A stretch of 27,727 nucleotides of DNA from Clostridiales bacterium. Its GTDB lineage: Bacteria; Bacillota; Clostridia; Oscillospirales; Oscillospiraceae. Shown here piece after piece: positions 1 to 7,611 of the stretch. The DNA is taken from assembly GCA_019418625.1 (NCBI GenBank), contig DYBL01000070.1, positions 1 to 27,727 on the forward strand, written 5' to 3'. Under the pieces are notes generated by a model. That model saw only the letters and a program-made list of their open reading frames with translations, searched no databases and was not told the origin of the DNA. The translations under genes and the position numbers were made by a program. How positions within the stretch are numbered: position 1 is the first letter of the stretch; each line of letters opens with the position of its first letter.

Positions 1-1
1 C

Positions 2-82
2 AGCAACATCCAGCTGGTGTACAACAACGCCCGTCTGGCGGCCCGCACCGCCGCATGCCTCAGCGCCCTTGCGAACAAGTAA
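2..82 (+). CDS. C-terminal tail of an unidentified protein (partial)
   Basis: An open frame enters from the left edge and ends at TAA 80-82 after 26 residues, with a C-terminus rich in Ala, Leu, Asn and Arg. It is followed 16 bases later by a strong terminator hairpin, which supports a real gene end. Too little is visible to name the family. Confidence 0.55.
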   Translation, partial: SNIQLVYNNARLAARTAACLSALANK

Positions 83-98
83 GCTTTCTGCTATACTG

Positions 99-130
99 AA
101 CTGGCCGGTTGTCCCGGCCAGTTCTTTTTT
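99..130 (+). terminator. Rho-independent terminator
   Basis: A perfect 10-bp stem (99-108 with 114-123), a five-base loop and a run of six T at 125-130. It closes the partial gene at the left edge, immediately upstream of the ribosome binding site of the DUF1294 gene. Confidence 0.85.
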
Positions 131-142
131 CAGGAGGCCCCC

Positions 143-490
143 ATGGAAAACTTCCAGTATGCGCCCCAGGCGCAAAACGACTTCTTTTTTGCGGTGATCG
201 GCTCTCCCTGGGGGTGGCTGGCCTTGTGGCTGATCGTCATCAATGTGGCCGCCTTCTGCGCCTTCGGCATCGACAAGTGGAAAGCCAAGCATCCGGGGCG
301 GCGCCGTATCCCGGAGCGGAATCTGATGCTCAGCGCCCTGGCGGGCGGCAGCGTGGGTGCGCTTTTGGGTATGAAGGTATTCCACCACAAAACACTCCAC
401 AAGCTCTTTTCCATCGGTGTGCCCGTGATTTTGGCTGCACAGCTGGTGCTGGCTGCCGGGCTCTTCATTTATTTCACATTTCTTCGCTGA
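143..490 (+). CDS. DUF1294 family small membrane protein
   Basis: The 115-aa protein has three likely membrane segments (about residues 22-44, 65-82 and 92-112). The first loop carries the DUF1294 signature: FGIDKWKAK, then RRRIPE, then a GGSVGALLGMKVFHHKT stretch before the last segment. The family is widespread and has no proven role; some members are fused to cold-shock domains. The ATG at 143 follows an AGGAGG box by five bases. The gene is monocistronic between two terminators. An overlapping frame on each strand is a shadow. Confidence 0.85.
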   Translation: MENFQYAPQAQNDFFFAVIGSPWGWLALWLIVINVAAFCAFGIDKWKAKHPGRRRIPERNLMLSALAGGSVGALLGMKVFHHKTLHKLFSIGVPVILAAQLVLAAGLFIYFTFLR

Positions 491-523
491 AAAAACGGGA
501 CGCCAACATGCGTCCCGTTTTTT
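490..523. terminator. Bidirectional terminator
   Basis: Inverted repeat of 14 bp (490-503 with 510-523), a six-base loop, an A-run on the left arm and a T-run on the right arm. It begins at the stop codon of the DUF1294 gene. Confidence 0.85.
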
Positions 524-596
524 GTGTATAATCGGCCGACGGCCGCACATACTACCTGCGGCGAAAGCCAAAACCATCTTGCAGGAGGATGTTTCT

Positions 597-767
597 ATGA
601 ACAAGGATTGCAAGCCTAACCAGAGCATCAAGTGCTCCGTGAGCAACTGCGCCTACCACTGCCAGGACGCCCAGTACTGCGGCCTGCCCACCATCCAGAT
701 CGGCACCCACGAGGCCAACCCCACCCAGGCCGAGTGCACCGACTGCCAGAGCTTCCGCATGAAATAA
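597..767 (+). CDS. DUF1540 family cysteine-rich small protein
   Basis: The protein is 56 aa when started at ATG 597, which is preceded by GCAGGAGGA with normal spacing; a longer in-frame start at 522 lies in the upstream terminator and is rejected. It has the DUF1540 layout: CSVSNCAYHCQDAQYC near the start and CTDCQSF near the end, so six cysteines spaced to bind a metal, with a short threonine/glutamate-rich link between. DUF1540 proteins are common in Clostridia and spore formers, and their function is unknown. The gene stands alone. Confidence 0.85.
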   Translation: MNKDCKPNQSIKCSVSNCAYHCQDAQYCGLPTIQIGTHEANPTQAECTDCQSFRMK

Positions 768-833
768 CCGCCTCCGGGGGGAGCGCGCTCCCCCCGGCCC
801 TCTCTACATATCAGCATGAGAGGAGGCGCTTGT

Positions 834-1187
834 ATGAACGGCAGGTGGCTCACCCGACTGGCGGGTGCCGCCGCGGGTGCCGCAAATGGCGCGTTCGGCG
901 GAGGCGGCGGCATGGTACTGCTGCCGGTGCTCAGCCGATGGGGCCGCCTTCCCCAGCGCAGGCTGTATGCCACCTGCGTGGCGGTGATCTTTCCGGTGTG
1001 CACCGTGTCCGCCATGGTCTATCTCGCCCGTGGCGGCGTCTCTTTGGAGACAGCGGCTCCGTATCTTGCCGGAGGACTGGCGGGCGGTTTTGTGGGCGGG
1101 AAGCTCTATGGAAAGGTCCGCGTCAGTTTTTTGCGCTGGCTCTTTGCCGCCTTTTTGCTCTACGCCGGAGGGAGGTATCTGCTGTGA
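834..1187 (+). CDS. TauE/SafE (TSUP) family transporter, N-terminal half protein
   Basis: A 117-aa membrane protein starting at ATG 834 after AGAGGAGG. It has a glycine-rich GAFGGGGGMVLLPVL motif in the first membrane segment, which is the TSUP repeat signature, and about four hydrophobic segments. Usual TauE/SafE exporters have about 250 residues built from two such halves. Here the second half is the next gene, whose GTG overlaps this stop codon. The pair probably assembles into one transporter for sulfite, organosulfonates or another small anion; the substrate cannot be read from sequence. Confidence 0.8.
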   Translation: MNGRWLTRLAGAAAGAANGAFGGGGGMVLLPVLSRWGRLPQRRLYATCVAVIFPVCTVSAMVYLARGGVSLETAAPYLAGGLAGGFVGGKLYGKVRVSFLRWLFAAFLLYAGGRYLL

Positions 1188-1555
1188 CGGACTGGATCCT
1201 CCCGTTTCTGTGCGCATTCGGCGCCGGCATCCTCTCCGCCTGGGGCGTAGGCGGCGGGACGCTGCTGCTTCTCATAATGACGCTGCTGCTGGGGGTGGAC
1301 CAGCGGACAGCCCAGGGGGTGAACCTCCTTTTCTTTTTGCCCACCGCCGCATCGGCCCTGATCTGCCACTGGCGATCCGGGCAGCTGGATCTTCCCACAA
1401 TAAAGACGGCGGCACCCTGGGCGGTAGCAGCGGCAGCACTGGGCGCCTGGGCGGCCACCGCGGTGGATGTGGAGGTCCTGCGCCGCCCCTTCGGCGTTTA
1501 CCTGCTGCTCTCCGCCGCCATGCTGCTGTGGCCCAAAAGAAAAAACAGGGAGTGA
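1184..1555 (+). CDS. TauE/SafE (TSUP) family transporter, C-terminal half protein
   Basis: A 123-aa protein starting at GTG 1184, four bases inside the end of the previous gene (GTGA overlap, typical of translational coupling), with a GGGAGG-like box inside the upstream gene. It repeats the half-transporter pattern: an AWGVGGGTLLLL first segment, then QGVNLLFFLPTAASAL and two further hydrophobic segments. The two halves share the same glycine-rich motif, so this looks like a heteromeric duplicated-half transporter rather than a frameshift; each half keeps its own start and the reading frames are clean. The stop codon lies inside the terminator stem. Confidence 0.78.
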   Translation: MTDWILPFLCAFGAGILSAWGVGGGTLLLLIMTLLLGVDQRTAQGVNLLFFLPTAASALICHWRSGQLDLPTIKTAAPWAVAAAALGAWAATAVDVEVLRRPFGVYLLLSAAMLLWPKRKNRE

Positions 1556-1576
1556 ACGGTTCACTCCCTGTTTTTT
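1541..1576. terminator. Bidirectional terminator shared by convergent operons
   Basis: A stem of about 10-12 bp centred on 1558, flanked by AAAAA at 1541 and TTTTTT at 1571. It serves the TauE/SafE pair on the plus strand and the HtrA operon on the minus strand. The TGA of the plus-strand gene is within the stem. Confidence 0.85.
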
Positions 1577-1581
1577 GTTGT

Positions 1582-2850
1582 TTATTGGTTCTCGGAGGAA
1601 GCCGCCTCATTGAGCACCAGCGTCACTTCCATGAGTGTTCCGTCCCGCCAGATGGTCAGAGGCATTTCATCCCCCACATGGTACTGACGCCGCGCCCGCA
1701 GCAGGTCTGCACTGGAGGAAATATCGATACCGCCGGCAGAGACCACGTAGTCTCCCTCTTCCACACCCGCAAGATCCGCGGCGGAATCCGGCGTCACGCT
1801 CTGCACCTCCACGCCCCAAAGGTCGTCACCCAGCCGGGTGCCCAGTGAGAGCACCGTGATGCCCAGCACCGGCTCCGGCAAGATCTCGCCGCAGGTCAAA
1901 AGATCGTTGACCAGGCGACGGATGGTGGCGGAGGGGATGGCAAAGCCCAGGCCCTCCACATTGGAGTACGAAGAGCTCATTTTCACGGTGTTGATGCCCA
2001 CCACCTGTCCGTAGACGTTGATGAGCGGGCCGCCGGAATTGCCGGAATTGAGGGCCGCGTTGGTCTGGATCAGGTTCATGGTGCGCCCGTCCACCCACAC
2101 GTCCCGGTTGATGGCGGAGACGATGCCGTCGGTCAGCGTGCCCCGCAGCTCATAGCCCAGCGGATTGCCGATGGCATATACCGTGTCGCCCACGGTCAGA
2201 TACTCGGAATCTCCGAACTGGGCCGCCGGAAGCCCCGTCTGCTCCACCTTCAAAACCGCCAGGTCGCTCTCGGCGTCTCCGGCTACATACCAGGCTTCGT
2301 AGGCATGGTCGTTATAGAAATAGACCGTGCAGGCGCTGCCGCCCTCCAGCACGTGATAGTTGGTAAGGATGTAGCCATCCTCGCTGAAGATCACGCCGGT
2401 CCCCACAGAGGCCTCCTGCTCTCCCAGCTGGGCGACCACTGTCACTACCGACGGGTTCACTTGCCGGTAGATCTCCTGAGCGGTCAGTGCCTCGCCATGC
2501 TCCGTCTCCACCTCCAGCACCGCCCCCTGTCCATAGGGATAGCCGGGAATGGAGATCTCCTCGGGCGTCTGATCCGTCTCCTCTTCAAAATAATATTGAA
2601 ACTTATCCTGCCGCTCTTCCTGCCCGGGCCACAAAACCGCCGCCGCGGTCAGCGCGGCCACCAGGCCGCAGCAGCCCAGGAAGATCCACAGTCCCCGCCG
2701 GGAGCGGCGCCGCTCCTCCGGCAGAGGCGGGGGCATCATCCCCGGGGGCAGCGGCCGGGCATACACCTCCACCACTTCCCCCACGCAGCCTTGCCGGTAG
2801 ATCTCCACCACTTCTTCCGGCTGACTGCCGCTACACTTTTCAAACTCCAT
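1582..2850 (-). CDS. htrA: Membrane-anchored HtrA/DegP-type serine protease with PDZ domain
   Basis: The protein has 422 aa. Residues 1-52 are a proline- and arginine-rich cytoplasmic tail, 53-74 a single membrane anchor, about 120-325 a trypsin-like protease domain and about 330-415 a PDZ domain. The catalytic triad is visible: His166 in TNYHVLEG, Asp196 in ESDLAVLK and Ser272 in GNSGGP. HtrA proteases degrade or refold misfolded proteins on the outer face of the membrane. The start is seven bases after the stop of the sensor kinase, so it is the last gene of a regulator-kinase-protease operon. That is the logic of CssRS and HtrA in Bacillus, where the kinase senses secretion stress and drives htrA. 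Confidence 0.92.
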   Translation of the reverse strand: MEFEKCSGSQPEEVVEIYRQGCVGEVVEVYARPLPPGMMPPPLPEERRRSRRGLWIFLGCCGLVAALTAAAVLWPGQEERQDKFQYYFEEETDQTPEEISIPGYPYGQGAVLEVETEHGEALTAQEIYRQVNPSVVTVVAQLGEQEASVGTGVIFSEDGYILTNYHVLEGGSACTVYFYNDHAYEAWYVAGDAESDLAVLKVEQTGLPAAQFGDSEYLTVGDTVYAIGNPLGYELRGTLTDGIVSAINRDVWVDGRTMNLIQTNAALNSGNSGGPLINVYGQVVGINTVKMSSSYSNVEGLGFAIPSATIRRLVNDLLTCGEILPEPVLGITVLSLGTRLGDDLWGVEVQSVTPDSAADLAGVEEGDYVVSAGGIDISSSADLLRARRQYHVGDEMPLTIWRDGTLMEVTLVLNEAASSENQ

Positions 2851-2857
2851 GTATCCC

Positions 2858-4312
2858 TCATTCCGTGGCCAGGGAGAAGGTGAAGGTGGTCACCCCGTTC
2901 TCGCTGGTCACATTGATCTTTTCGTGGTGCTGTTCCAAAATGGTCTTGACGATATAGAGCCCCAATCCCACGCCGTCCTTGTCCTCGCTGCGGGACTTGT
3001 CGCTTTTGTGGAACCGCTCAAACAGCAGCGGCAGCTCCTCGGCGGAGATGGTGTCGCCCACATTGCGCACCGTCACCCGGGCCTTCCCGTCCAGGGTGGT
3101 CACGCCCAGATAGAGCGTGGAGCCCTGGCGTGCGAACTTGGTGGCGTTTTCCAGCAGATTGTAGATCACCTGGGTGATGAGGTCGTTGTCCCCCAGCACC
3201 AATATCGGCTCGTCAGGGATGTCCGCATCCACGTCCAGATGCCGGTCCGTGATCTTTTTCTCCATGGACACCAGCACCCGGCGCATGCTCTCGCACACGT
3301 CGAAATGGTTGCCGCCCTTGAGGGGATCGATGGCCTGCAGCTGACTCACATCCAGCATCCGCCGTACCAGGCGGCTCAATCGCCGGCTCTCGTCGGAGAT
3401 GATCTGGAGGTACTGCCGCTCATTTTCCGGGGCGATGGTGCCGTCCAGGATGCCGTCCGTATACCCCGCGATGGTGGTCATGGGGGTCTTCAGCTCGTGG
3501 GAGATGTTGGCGATGAACTCCCGGCGCTGCCGCTCCGTCTGCTGGAGAGACTCGGCCATGGCGTTGAACGAGGCGGCCAGCTCGCCGATCTCGTCCTTGC
3601 GGCCATAGTCGTACATCCGGATGTCAAAGTCGCCCTCGGCATAGCGGCGGGTGGCCTGCACCATCTCCCGGATGGGCTGCACCTGCCGCATGGTGGTGAC
3701 GGAGGAGGCCATGAAAGAGATCATCAGCACCACAAAGGCGGTCATGAAGAACAAGCCGATGAAGCCCTGCCACATGGAATCCAGCGAATCCGTGGAGGAA
3801 ACGCCGTACACCACGCCCACGATCTCCTGGGTATCCGGGCTCACGGCAGGCACGCCCACCACGAACCGGTTGGTATCATACAGCCCGTCCAGATCATCCC
3901 GGCGGGAGGTGGAGCCCTCCTCCACGATCTCCCGGGTCATGCTCTCCGGCATGGTGACCACCCGGCCCTCCAGGCTCTTGTCCGTGGTGAGCAGTACGTG
4001 GCCCTCCTTGTCGCAGATCATAAAGTGCACATCCGACACGGTGGCGGCGAAGGAGGCCAGCTGCCGGAAATCCGGGTCGCTTTGCAGCACCTCCATATCC
4101 AGATACCGCCCGTTTTCCAGATAGCTGACGGACAGCTGGCCCATGACCCGGGCCTTGGTCAAAAGCTCCTCGCTTTTCTGGCTTTTGGCATAGTTATAGC
4201 TCAGGGAAAAAAACGACGTACCCAGCAAAAACAGCGTCAGCATCACCATGCCCACGGTGAGTGACAGCTGCCGCCAGTAAAGCCCCTGGAATTGGCTGCG
4301 CAGCTTTTTCAT
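2858..4312 (-). CDS. Sensor histidine kinase (HAMP, HisKA, HATPase), CssS-like context
   Basis: The protein has 484 aa. There are two membrane segments (about 17-38 and 184-206) around an extracytoplasmic sensor of about 145 residues, then a HAMP linker (about 207-258), the phosphoacceptor His272 in FIANISHELKTPM, the N-box around 385-389 and the G2 box GVGLGLYIV at 447-455. The G1 box is unusual: it reads RNVGDTIS, with Asn at the usual Asp. The start ATG overlaps the stop of the response regulator (ATGA). It phosphorylates that regulator; the signal is not visible, but the htrA gene downstream suggests envelope or secretion stress. Confidence 0.92.
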   Translation of the reverse strand: MKKLRSQFQGLYWRQLSLTVGMVMLTLFLLGTSFFSLSYNYAKSQKSEELLTKARVMGQLSVSYLENGRYLDMEVLQSDPDFRQLASFAATVSDVHFMICDKEGHVLLTTDKSLEGRVVTMPESMTREIVEEGSTSRRDDLDGLYDTNRFVVGVPAVSPDTQEIVGVVYGVSSTDSLDSMWQGFIGLFFMTAFVVLMISFMASSVTTMRQVQPIREMVQATRRYAEGDFDIRMYDYGRKDEIGELAASFNAMAESLQQTERQRREFIANISHELKTPMTTIAGYTDGILDGTIAPENERQYLQIISDESRRLSRLVRRMLDVSQLQAIDPLKGGNHFDVCESMRRVLVSMEKKITDRHLDVDADIPDEPILVLGDNDLITQVIYNLLENATKFARQGSTLYLGVTTLDGKARVTVRNVGDTISAEELPLLFERFHKSDKSRSEDKDGVGLGLYIVKTILEQHHEKINVTSENGVTTFTFSLATE

Positions 4313-5022
4313 GCCTTCGCGCCCTTTTCCGCCTGGCCGCCGCCCAGCAATTCAAATTTGTAGCCCACGCCCCAAACGGTCTTCAGGGCCCACTGGTCGG
4401 AGACGTTCTCCACTTTTTCCCGCAGCCGCTTGATGTGCACGTCCACGGTCCGGCTGTCGCCGAAGTAGTCAAAGCCCCACACCTCATCCAAAAGCTGGTT
4501 GCGGGTATAGACCCGGTTGGGCGTGGAGGCCAGATGGTACAAAAGCTCCAGTTCCTTGGGCGGCGTATCGATCTTCTTGCCGTCCACGATCAGCTCATAG
4601 GAGTCCAGATTGATGACCAGCTTGTCGAACACCAGCTTTTTCGATGTGTCATTGGGGATCTCCGTCCGCCGCAGCACCGCGTTGATGCGGGCAATGAGCT
4701 CCTTCATCTCAAAGGGCTTGACGATGTAATCATCCGCGCCCATCTCCAGGCCCTGGATGCGGTCAAAGACCTCGCTTTTGGCCGTGAGCATGATGATGGG
4801 CACTTTGCTGGTCTCCCGGATCTTGGCGCACACGCTCCACCCGTCCATGACCGGCAGCATGATGTCCAGCAGGATCAGGTCCGGCGCCTCCTTCTGGAAT
4901 TCCTCAATGGCACGTCCGCCGTCGGCGGCGGTGCGCACATCGAAGCCCTCTTTCAAAAGATACATCTGGATCAGATCCGAGATATTGCGGTCGTCCTCAA
5001 CCACCAGAATGTTGCGGCCCAT
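4309..5022 (-). CDS. OmpR/PhoB family response regulator
   Basis: The protein has 237 aa. The receiver domain (1-120) has the acidic pair Asp10-Asp11, phosphoacceptor Asp53 in LLDIMLP, Thr80 and Lys102. The winged-helix DNA-binding domain (about 130-228) ends with RTVDVHIKRLREK and VWGVGYKF, standard for the OmpR class. The ATG at 5022 follows TTGGAGGGAG. It is the first gene of the operon with the kinase (4-bp overlap) and htrA. By analogy with CssR it probably activates its own operon, but no binding site was proven here. Confidence 0.93.
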   Translation of the reverse strand: MGRNILVVEDDRNISDLIQMYLLKEGFDVRTAADGGRAIEEFQKEAPDLILLDIMLPVMDGWSVCAKIRETSKVPIIMLTAKSEVFDRIQGLEMGADDYIVKPFEMKELIARINAVLRRTEIPNDTSKKLVFDKLVINLDSYELIVDGKKIDTPPKELELLYHLASTPNRVYTRNQLLDEVWGFDYFGDSRTVDVHIKRLREKVENVSDQWALKTVWGVGYKFELLGGGQAEKGAKA

Positions 5023-5060
5023 GGCGCTCCCTCCAATTCTTACGTTTCGATGTTTCCCTT

Positions 5061-5132
5061 ATACCACGGCGGCAGAGCCGCCATGGTATAACGCCATGTT
5101 TTCCGCTGCCCCGCAAGGGGCGGGAAAAACGG
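5061..5132 (-). promoter_or_regulatory. Two stem-loops in the leader of the regulator operon
   Basis: Between the predicted promoter and the response-regulator start lie two inverted repeats. One is at about 5099-5132 (ends ttttcc/ggaaaa, core GCCCC-GCAA-GGGGC). The other is at 5061-5089, a 12-bp stem with one G-T pair and a five-base loop. Neither has a run of T on the minus strand just after it, so they are not plain terminators; operator or RNA leader roles are both possible. Confidence 0.45.
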
Positions 5133-5165
5133 CTCAGATCAAATGATCATGGTCTCTTTGTGGCT

Positions 5166-5195
5166 ATTATACCTCAGCGGAGGCGGGTATGTTGA
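5166..5195 (-). promoter_or_regulatory. Probable sigma-A promoter of the regulator-kinase-htrA operon
   Basis: On the minus strand a perfect TATAAT (5166-5171) is preceded at 18 bp by TCAACA (5190-5195, four of six matches to TTGACA). The transcript would start near 5159 and have a leader of about 135 bases containing two stem-loops. Confidence 0.5.
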
Positions 5196-5216
5196 ATTTT
5201 CTGTAAATTCGCCCTC

Positions 5217-6353
5217 TTACGCCGCCGTCTCCGTCAAAGCGCGGCAGCGGTCCCCGCTGCTTTCGGCCTGCTGGATCAGCGACTGCATCCCCGCCGCGGT
5301 CACATTTTCCCCCAGCCATACGCAGGTGTCTTTCCGCCGGGTGCTCAGGCGCTGAAACAGCGTCTGCGCCGCGCCGGAGCCGGTCAGCCCATAAGGCGAT
5401 CGGTCCAGATCCGGCGCCAGGCAGCAGTAGCCCGCCTGCTCCAGCGCTCCTCGCCCGCTCTCATCCTTCAAATACACCATGCGGGTCTTTCCGCAGGTGG
5501 CCGCGTAAAGGGCCTCGTTGCCCCGCCGGACCTGATCCAGCGGATCCTCGCCATCGGCCAGGATACCGATGGTCTGCCCCGTGGCCGCCATCCGCCGCAG
5601 CAGGGCCCCCTCCTGGTTCAAAAACTCCTCTGTGCAGTAAAACGCAGCCCGGGCGCCCTGGTCGTCCAGCGCATCCAGCACCGCCTTCACCTTCGCACCG
5701 TCAGACGCCTCCAGGCAAAGATACACGCTCTTGCCCGGGAAGGACTCCTCCGTCTCCTCCGGCACAGCGGGGACCTCCTCGTTCTGGACCTCCTTGCTCT
5801 TGACATACTGGTCGTACCGGGCCCGCATCTGGGGCACCGCCGCGTTGGCAAACTGGGTGGCCGACAGGTTGTAGCTGCTCTGCCGCAGCCACACCAGCCA
5901 CCCCCGATCCTCATCGTAGACCGCGCCGGAGCCGGTCACGCTGGTGACCGAATAGCTCAGTCCGAAAAACTCCGCCACCAGGGCCGCCGGCACAAAGGCG
6001 ATGCCGTTTCGCTCCACTGCGCCGGGGTAATAGGAGTTTCCGCTGGTATCCTGCGCGTAGGCCTCCCCCAGCGGGAAGTGCAGCGACTTGCCGGCAGTAT
6101 ACAGGACCAGCAATTGGCGGCTCTGGTTGGGGATATAGCCGATCTCCAGTTCCTTATACACATCTCCGGCAAAAATGGTACTGGGGATGTACAGATATCC
6201 GTTTTCCCAAAACGGCATGGTCTCGTCGCTGAGGGAGAGCACCGTATCATTTACCGCCAGGAAGTAGACGCTGCGCCCCGCGGCCGCGGACAGCGTGGAC
6301 AACCCCAGCGCCATGCAGACCACCAGCAGCACCGCTGCCGCCCGCTGCTTCAT
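5217..6353 (-). CDS. Secreted protein: copper-amine-oxidase-like domain plus degenerate polysaccharide deacetylase-like domain
   Basis: The protein has 378 aa with a signal peptide (1-25, cut after SAAA). Residues about 30-160 have the copper-amine-oxidase N-terminal-like fold common in Firmicute wall proteins (GYLYIPSTIFAG, then GIAFVPAALVAEFFGL). A Glu/Pro-rich linker (about 187-207) leads to a NodB-like domain from 208. The line KSVYLCLEASDGAKVKAVLDAL matches the first deacetylase motif but lacks its Asp-Asp, and TGQTIGILADGED replaces the metal-binding His-x3-His motif. It is therefore probably catalytically dead, possibly a wall or spore-envelope binding protein. It starts 45 bp after spoIID with an AGGAGGGGGG box, so it is likely expressed in the sporulation mother cell. 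Confidence 0.72.
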   Translation of the reverse strand: MKQRAAAVLLVVCMALGLSTLSAAAGRSVYFLAVNDTVLSLSDETMPFWENGYLYIPSTIFAGDVYKELEIGYIPNQSRQLLVLYTAGKSLHFPLGEAYAQDTSGNSYYPGAVERNGIAFVPAALVAEFFGLSYSVTSVTGSGAVYDEDRGWLVWLRQSSYNLSATQFANAAVPQMRARYDQYVKSKEVQNEEVPAVPEETEESFPGKSVYLCLEASDGAKVKAVLDALDDQGARAAFYCTEEFLNQEGALLRRMAATGQTIGILADGEDPLDQVRRGNEALYAATCGKTRMVYLKDESGRGALEQAGYCCLAPDLDRSPYGLTGSGAAQTLFQRLSTRRKDTCVWLGENVTAAGMQSLIQQAESSGDRCRALTETAA

Positions 6354-6398
6354 TGCTCTCCCCCCTCCTGTTTTGCTTATAAAATCAGAGTTATTTTA

Positions 6399-7445
6399 TC
6401 ACGGTTCCGCTTCATTTGTAAAGCCGCTCAGGCCGCTCCACGCCTCCACGCTGACGCCGGTGTAGTAGTGGGTCAGGATCTCCACATAATCCGCCCCCTC
6501 CCGGGCCATGCGGTTGGCACCGTACTGGCTCATCCCCACGCCGTGGCCGAAGCCGGTGACGAAAAACACCATCTCCCCGTCCTGCACCTCCCAGGTAAAG
6601 CAGGCCGAGCGCAGTCCCAGCAGCGTGCGCATGGTGGTGCCCTTGATGGTCACGCCGCCCACGTCCACCGTCTCCACACTGCCGGAGGAGTCGGTCTTTG
6701 CGTTTTTCAGCCACCCGGACATGTCTCCCGTCAGATCCGCCTCCGGATAGGAGGCGTGGATCTTTTCCCGGAACTGCTCCGGCGTGAAAGCCACGCGGCT
6801 ATAATAGTTGGGGATGCTGTCGCCGTCCTCCGGGGAATCCACCGGCTGCAGGTAGGGCAGGTCATTGACCCACACCTCCCCCGCCGCGCGGGTCTGACCG
6901 GCCGAGGAGGAGTGGAACACTGCCAGGATGGGCACGCCGCCGTAGAGGATGGTCTGTCCGTCTGTGCCGCGCACCGCCTCCTCCACCTTGGTCTCATTTT
7001 CCTCCGCCGCGTCGCCCCAGTTCTCCATGGCCCGCTCCTGACTGATATAGGCCTGGCAGCAGGTGGAGTCCGTACAGATATCCGCCGTATCTCCGTGGTT
7101 GCCGCCGCTGAGGATCTTATAGGCGGTGTACGTTCTGGCGGCCACCGCCTGGGCCTTGAGCGCCTCCAGCTCGAAGGAGGCCGGCATCTCCGCCCGCACC
7201 ACGCCCACCAGATAGTCTCCCAGGGTCATCTCCTCCACCGTATCTCCGTGCAGAACCCGCAGCGTCACGGAGGCATCCAGCTCTCCCGGCCGGAAGGGCT
7301 CCCGCTCCGTCTCATCCACCGGCACATCGCCGGAGAACAGTTCTTCCCCATAGGGGACGATCACTGCCAGCGGCAGTGCAAAAAGCAGCACAGCCAGCAC
7401 GGCGGACACCGCCACGCTCCGGCGCAATTGCGTTCCTCGCTTCAT
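6399..7445 (-). CDS. spoIID: Stage II sporulation protein D (SpoIID/LytB family lytic transglycosylase)
   Basis: The protein has 348 aa from ATG 7445, chosen because AGAGGAGGA precedes it; a longer in-frame start at 7535 is rejected. There is an N-terminal membrane anchor (about 11-31). The catalytic motif RAEMPASFELEALKAQAVAARTY contains Glu86, and His117 plus CTDSTCC (124-130) supply the zinc-site residues known for SpoIID. Near the C-terminus is the family motif GFGHGVGMSQYGA. SpoIID cleaves glycan strands during engulfment together with SpoIIM and SpoIIP. Neither of those genes, nor the usual neighbour spoIIQ, is in the window. A sigma-E-like promoter lies upstream, and the next gene on the strand is a secreted protein 45 bp away. 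Confidence 0.92.
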   Translation of the reverse strand: MKRGTQLRRSVAVSAVLAVLLFALPLAVIVPYGEELFSGDVPVDETEREPFRPGELDASVTLRVLHGDTVEEMTLGDYLVGVVRAEMPASFELEALKAQAVAARTYTAYKILSGGNHGDTADICTDSTCCQAYISQERAMENWGDAAEENETKVEEAVRGTDGQTILYGGVPILAVFHSSSAGQTRAAGEVWVNDLPYLQPVDSPEDGDSIPNYYSRVAFTPEQFREKIHASYPEADLTGDMSGWLKNAKTDSSGSVETVDVGGVTIKGTTMRTLLGLRSACFTWEVQDGEMVFFVTGFGHGVGMSQYGANRMAREGADYVEILTHYYTGVSVEAWSGLSGFTNEAEP

Positions 7446-7488
7446 GGACTTCCTCCTCTTTCGTTGCAATGCAGTGACTTGTCCCTCC

Positions 7489-7515
7489 ACTCTATGCGCC
7501 CCGGCGGCGAAACAT
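7489..7515 (-). promoter_or_regulatory. Candidate sigma-E promoter of spoIID
   Basis: On the minus strand CATAGAGT (7489-7496) fits the sigma-E -10 consensus CATAnAnT exactly. ATGTT (7511-7515), 14 bp upstream, resembles the ATATT core of the -35 element. The predicted start is about 36 bases before the spoIID ATG. In Bacillus spoIID is sigma-E controlled. Confidence 0.45.
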
Positions 7516-7528
7516 GTGCCATCGCCGA

Positions 7529-7557
7529 TGGACAAACGGGGCGCCGCGTGCTATACT
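7529..7557 (+). promoter_or_regulatory. Sigma-A promoter of the membrane protein gene
   Basis: TGGACA (7529-7534), a 17-bp spacer and TATACT (7552-7557), divergent from the spoIID promoter region. It lies 54 bases upstream of the ATG at 7612. Confidence 0.7.
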
Positions 7558-7611
7558 GCTGATGATTCATTCGTTTTATACTTCTCTTTATATAGGAAAG
7601 GGTCTTCGGCA

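Noticed and set aside
2849..4264. A 471-codon open frame on the plus strand
   Set aside because: It is antisense to the histidine kinase, has a His/Gly/Gln-rich composition typical of shadow frames in high-G+C DNA, and no ribosome binding site.
6078..7562. A 494-codon open frame on the plus strand
   Set aside because: It covers spoIID and its partner in antisense and has no start signal or known motif.
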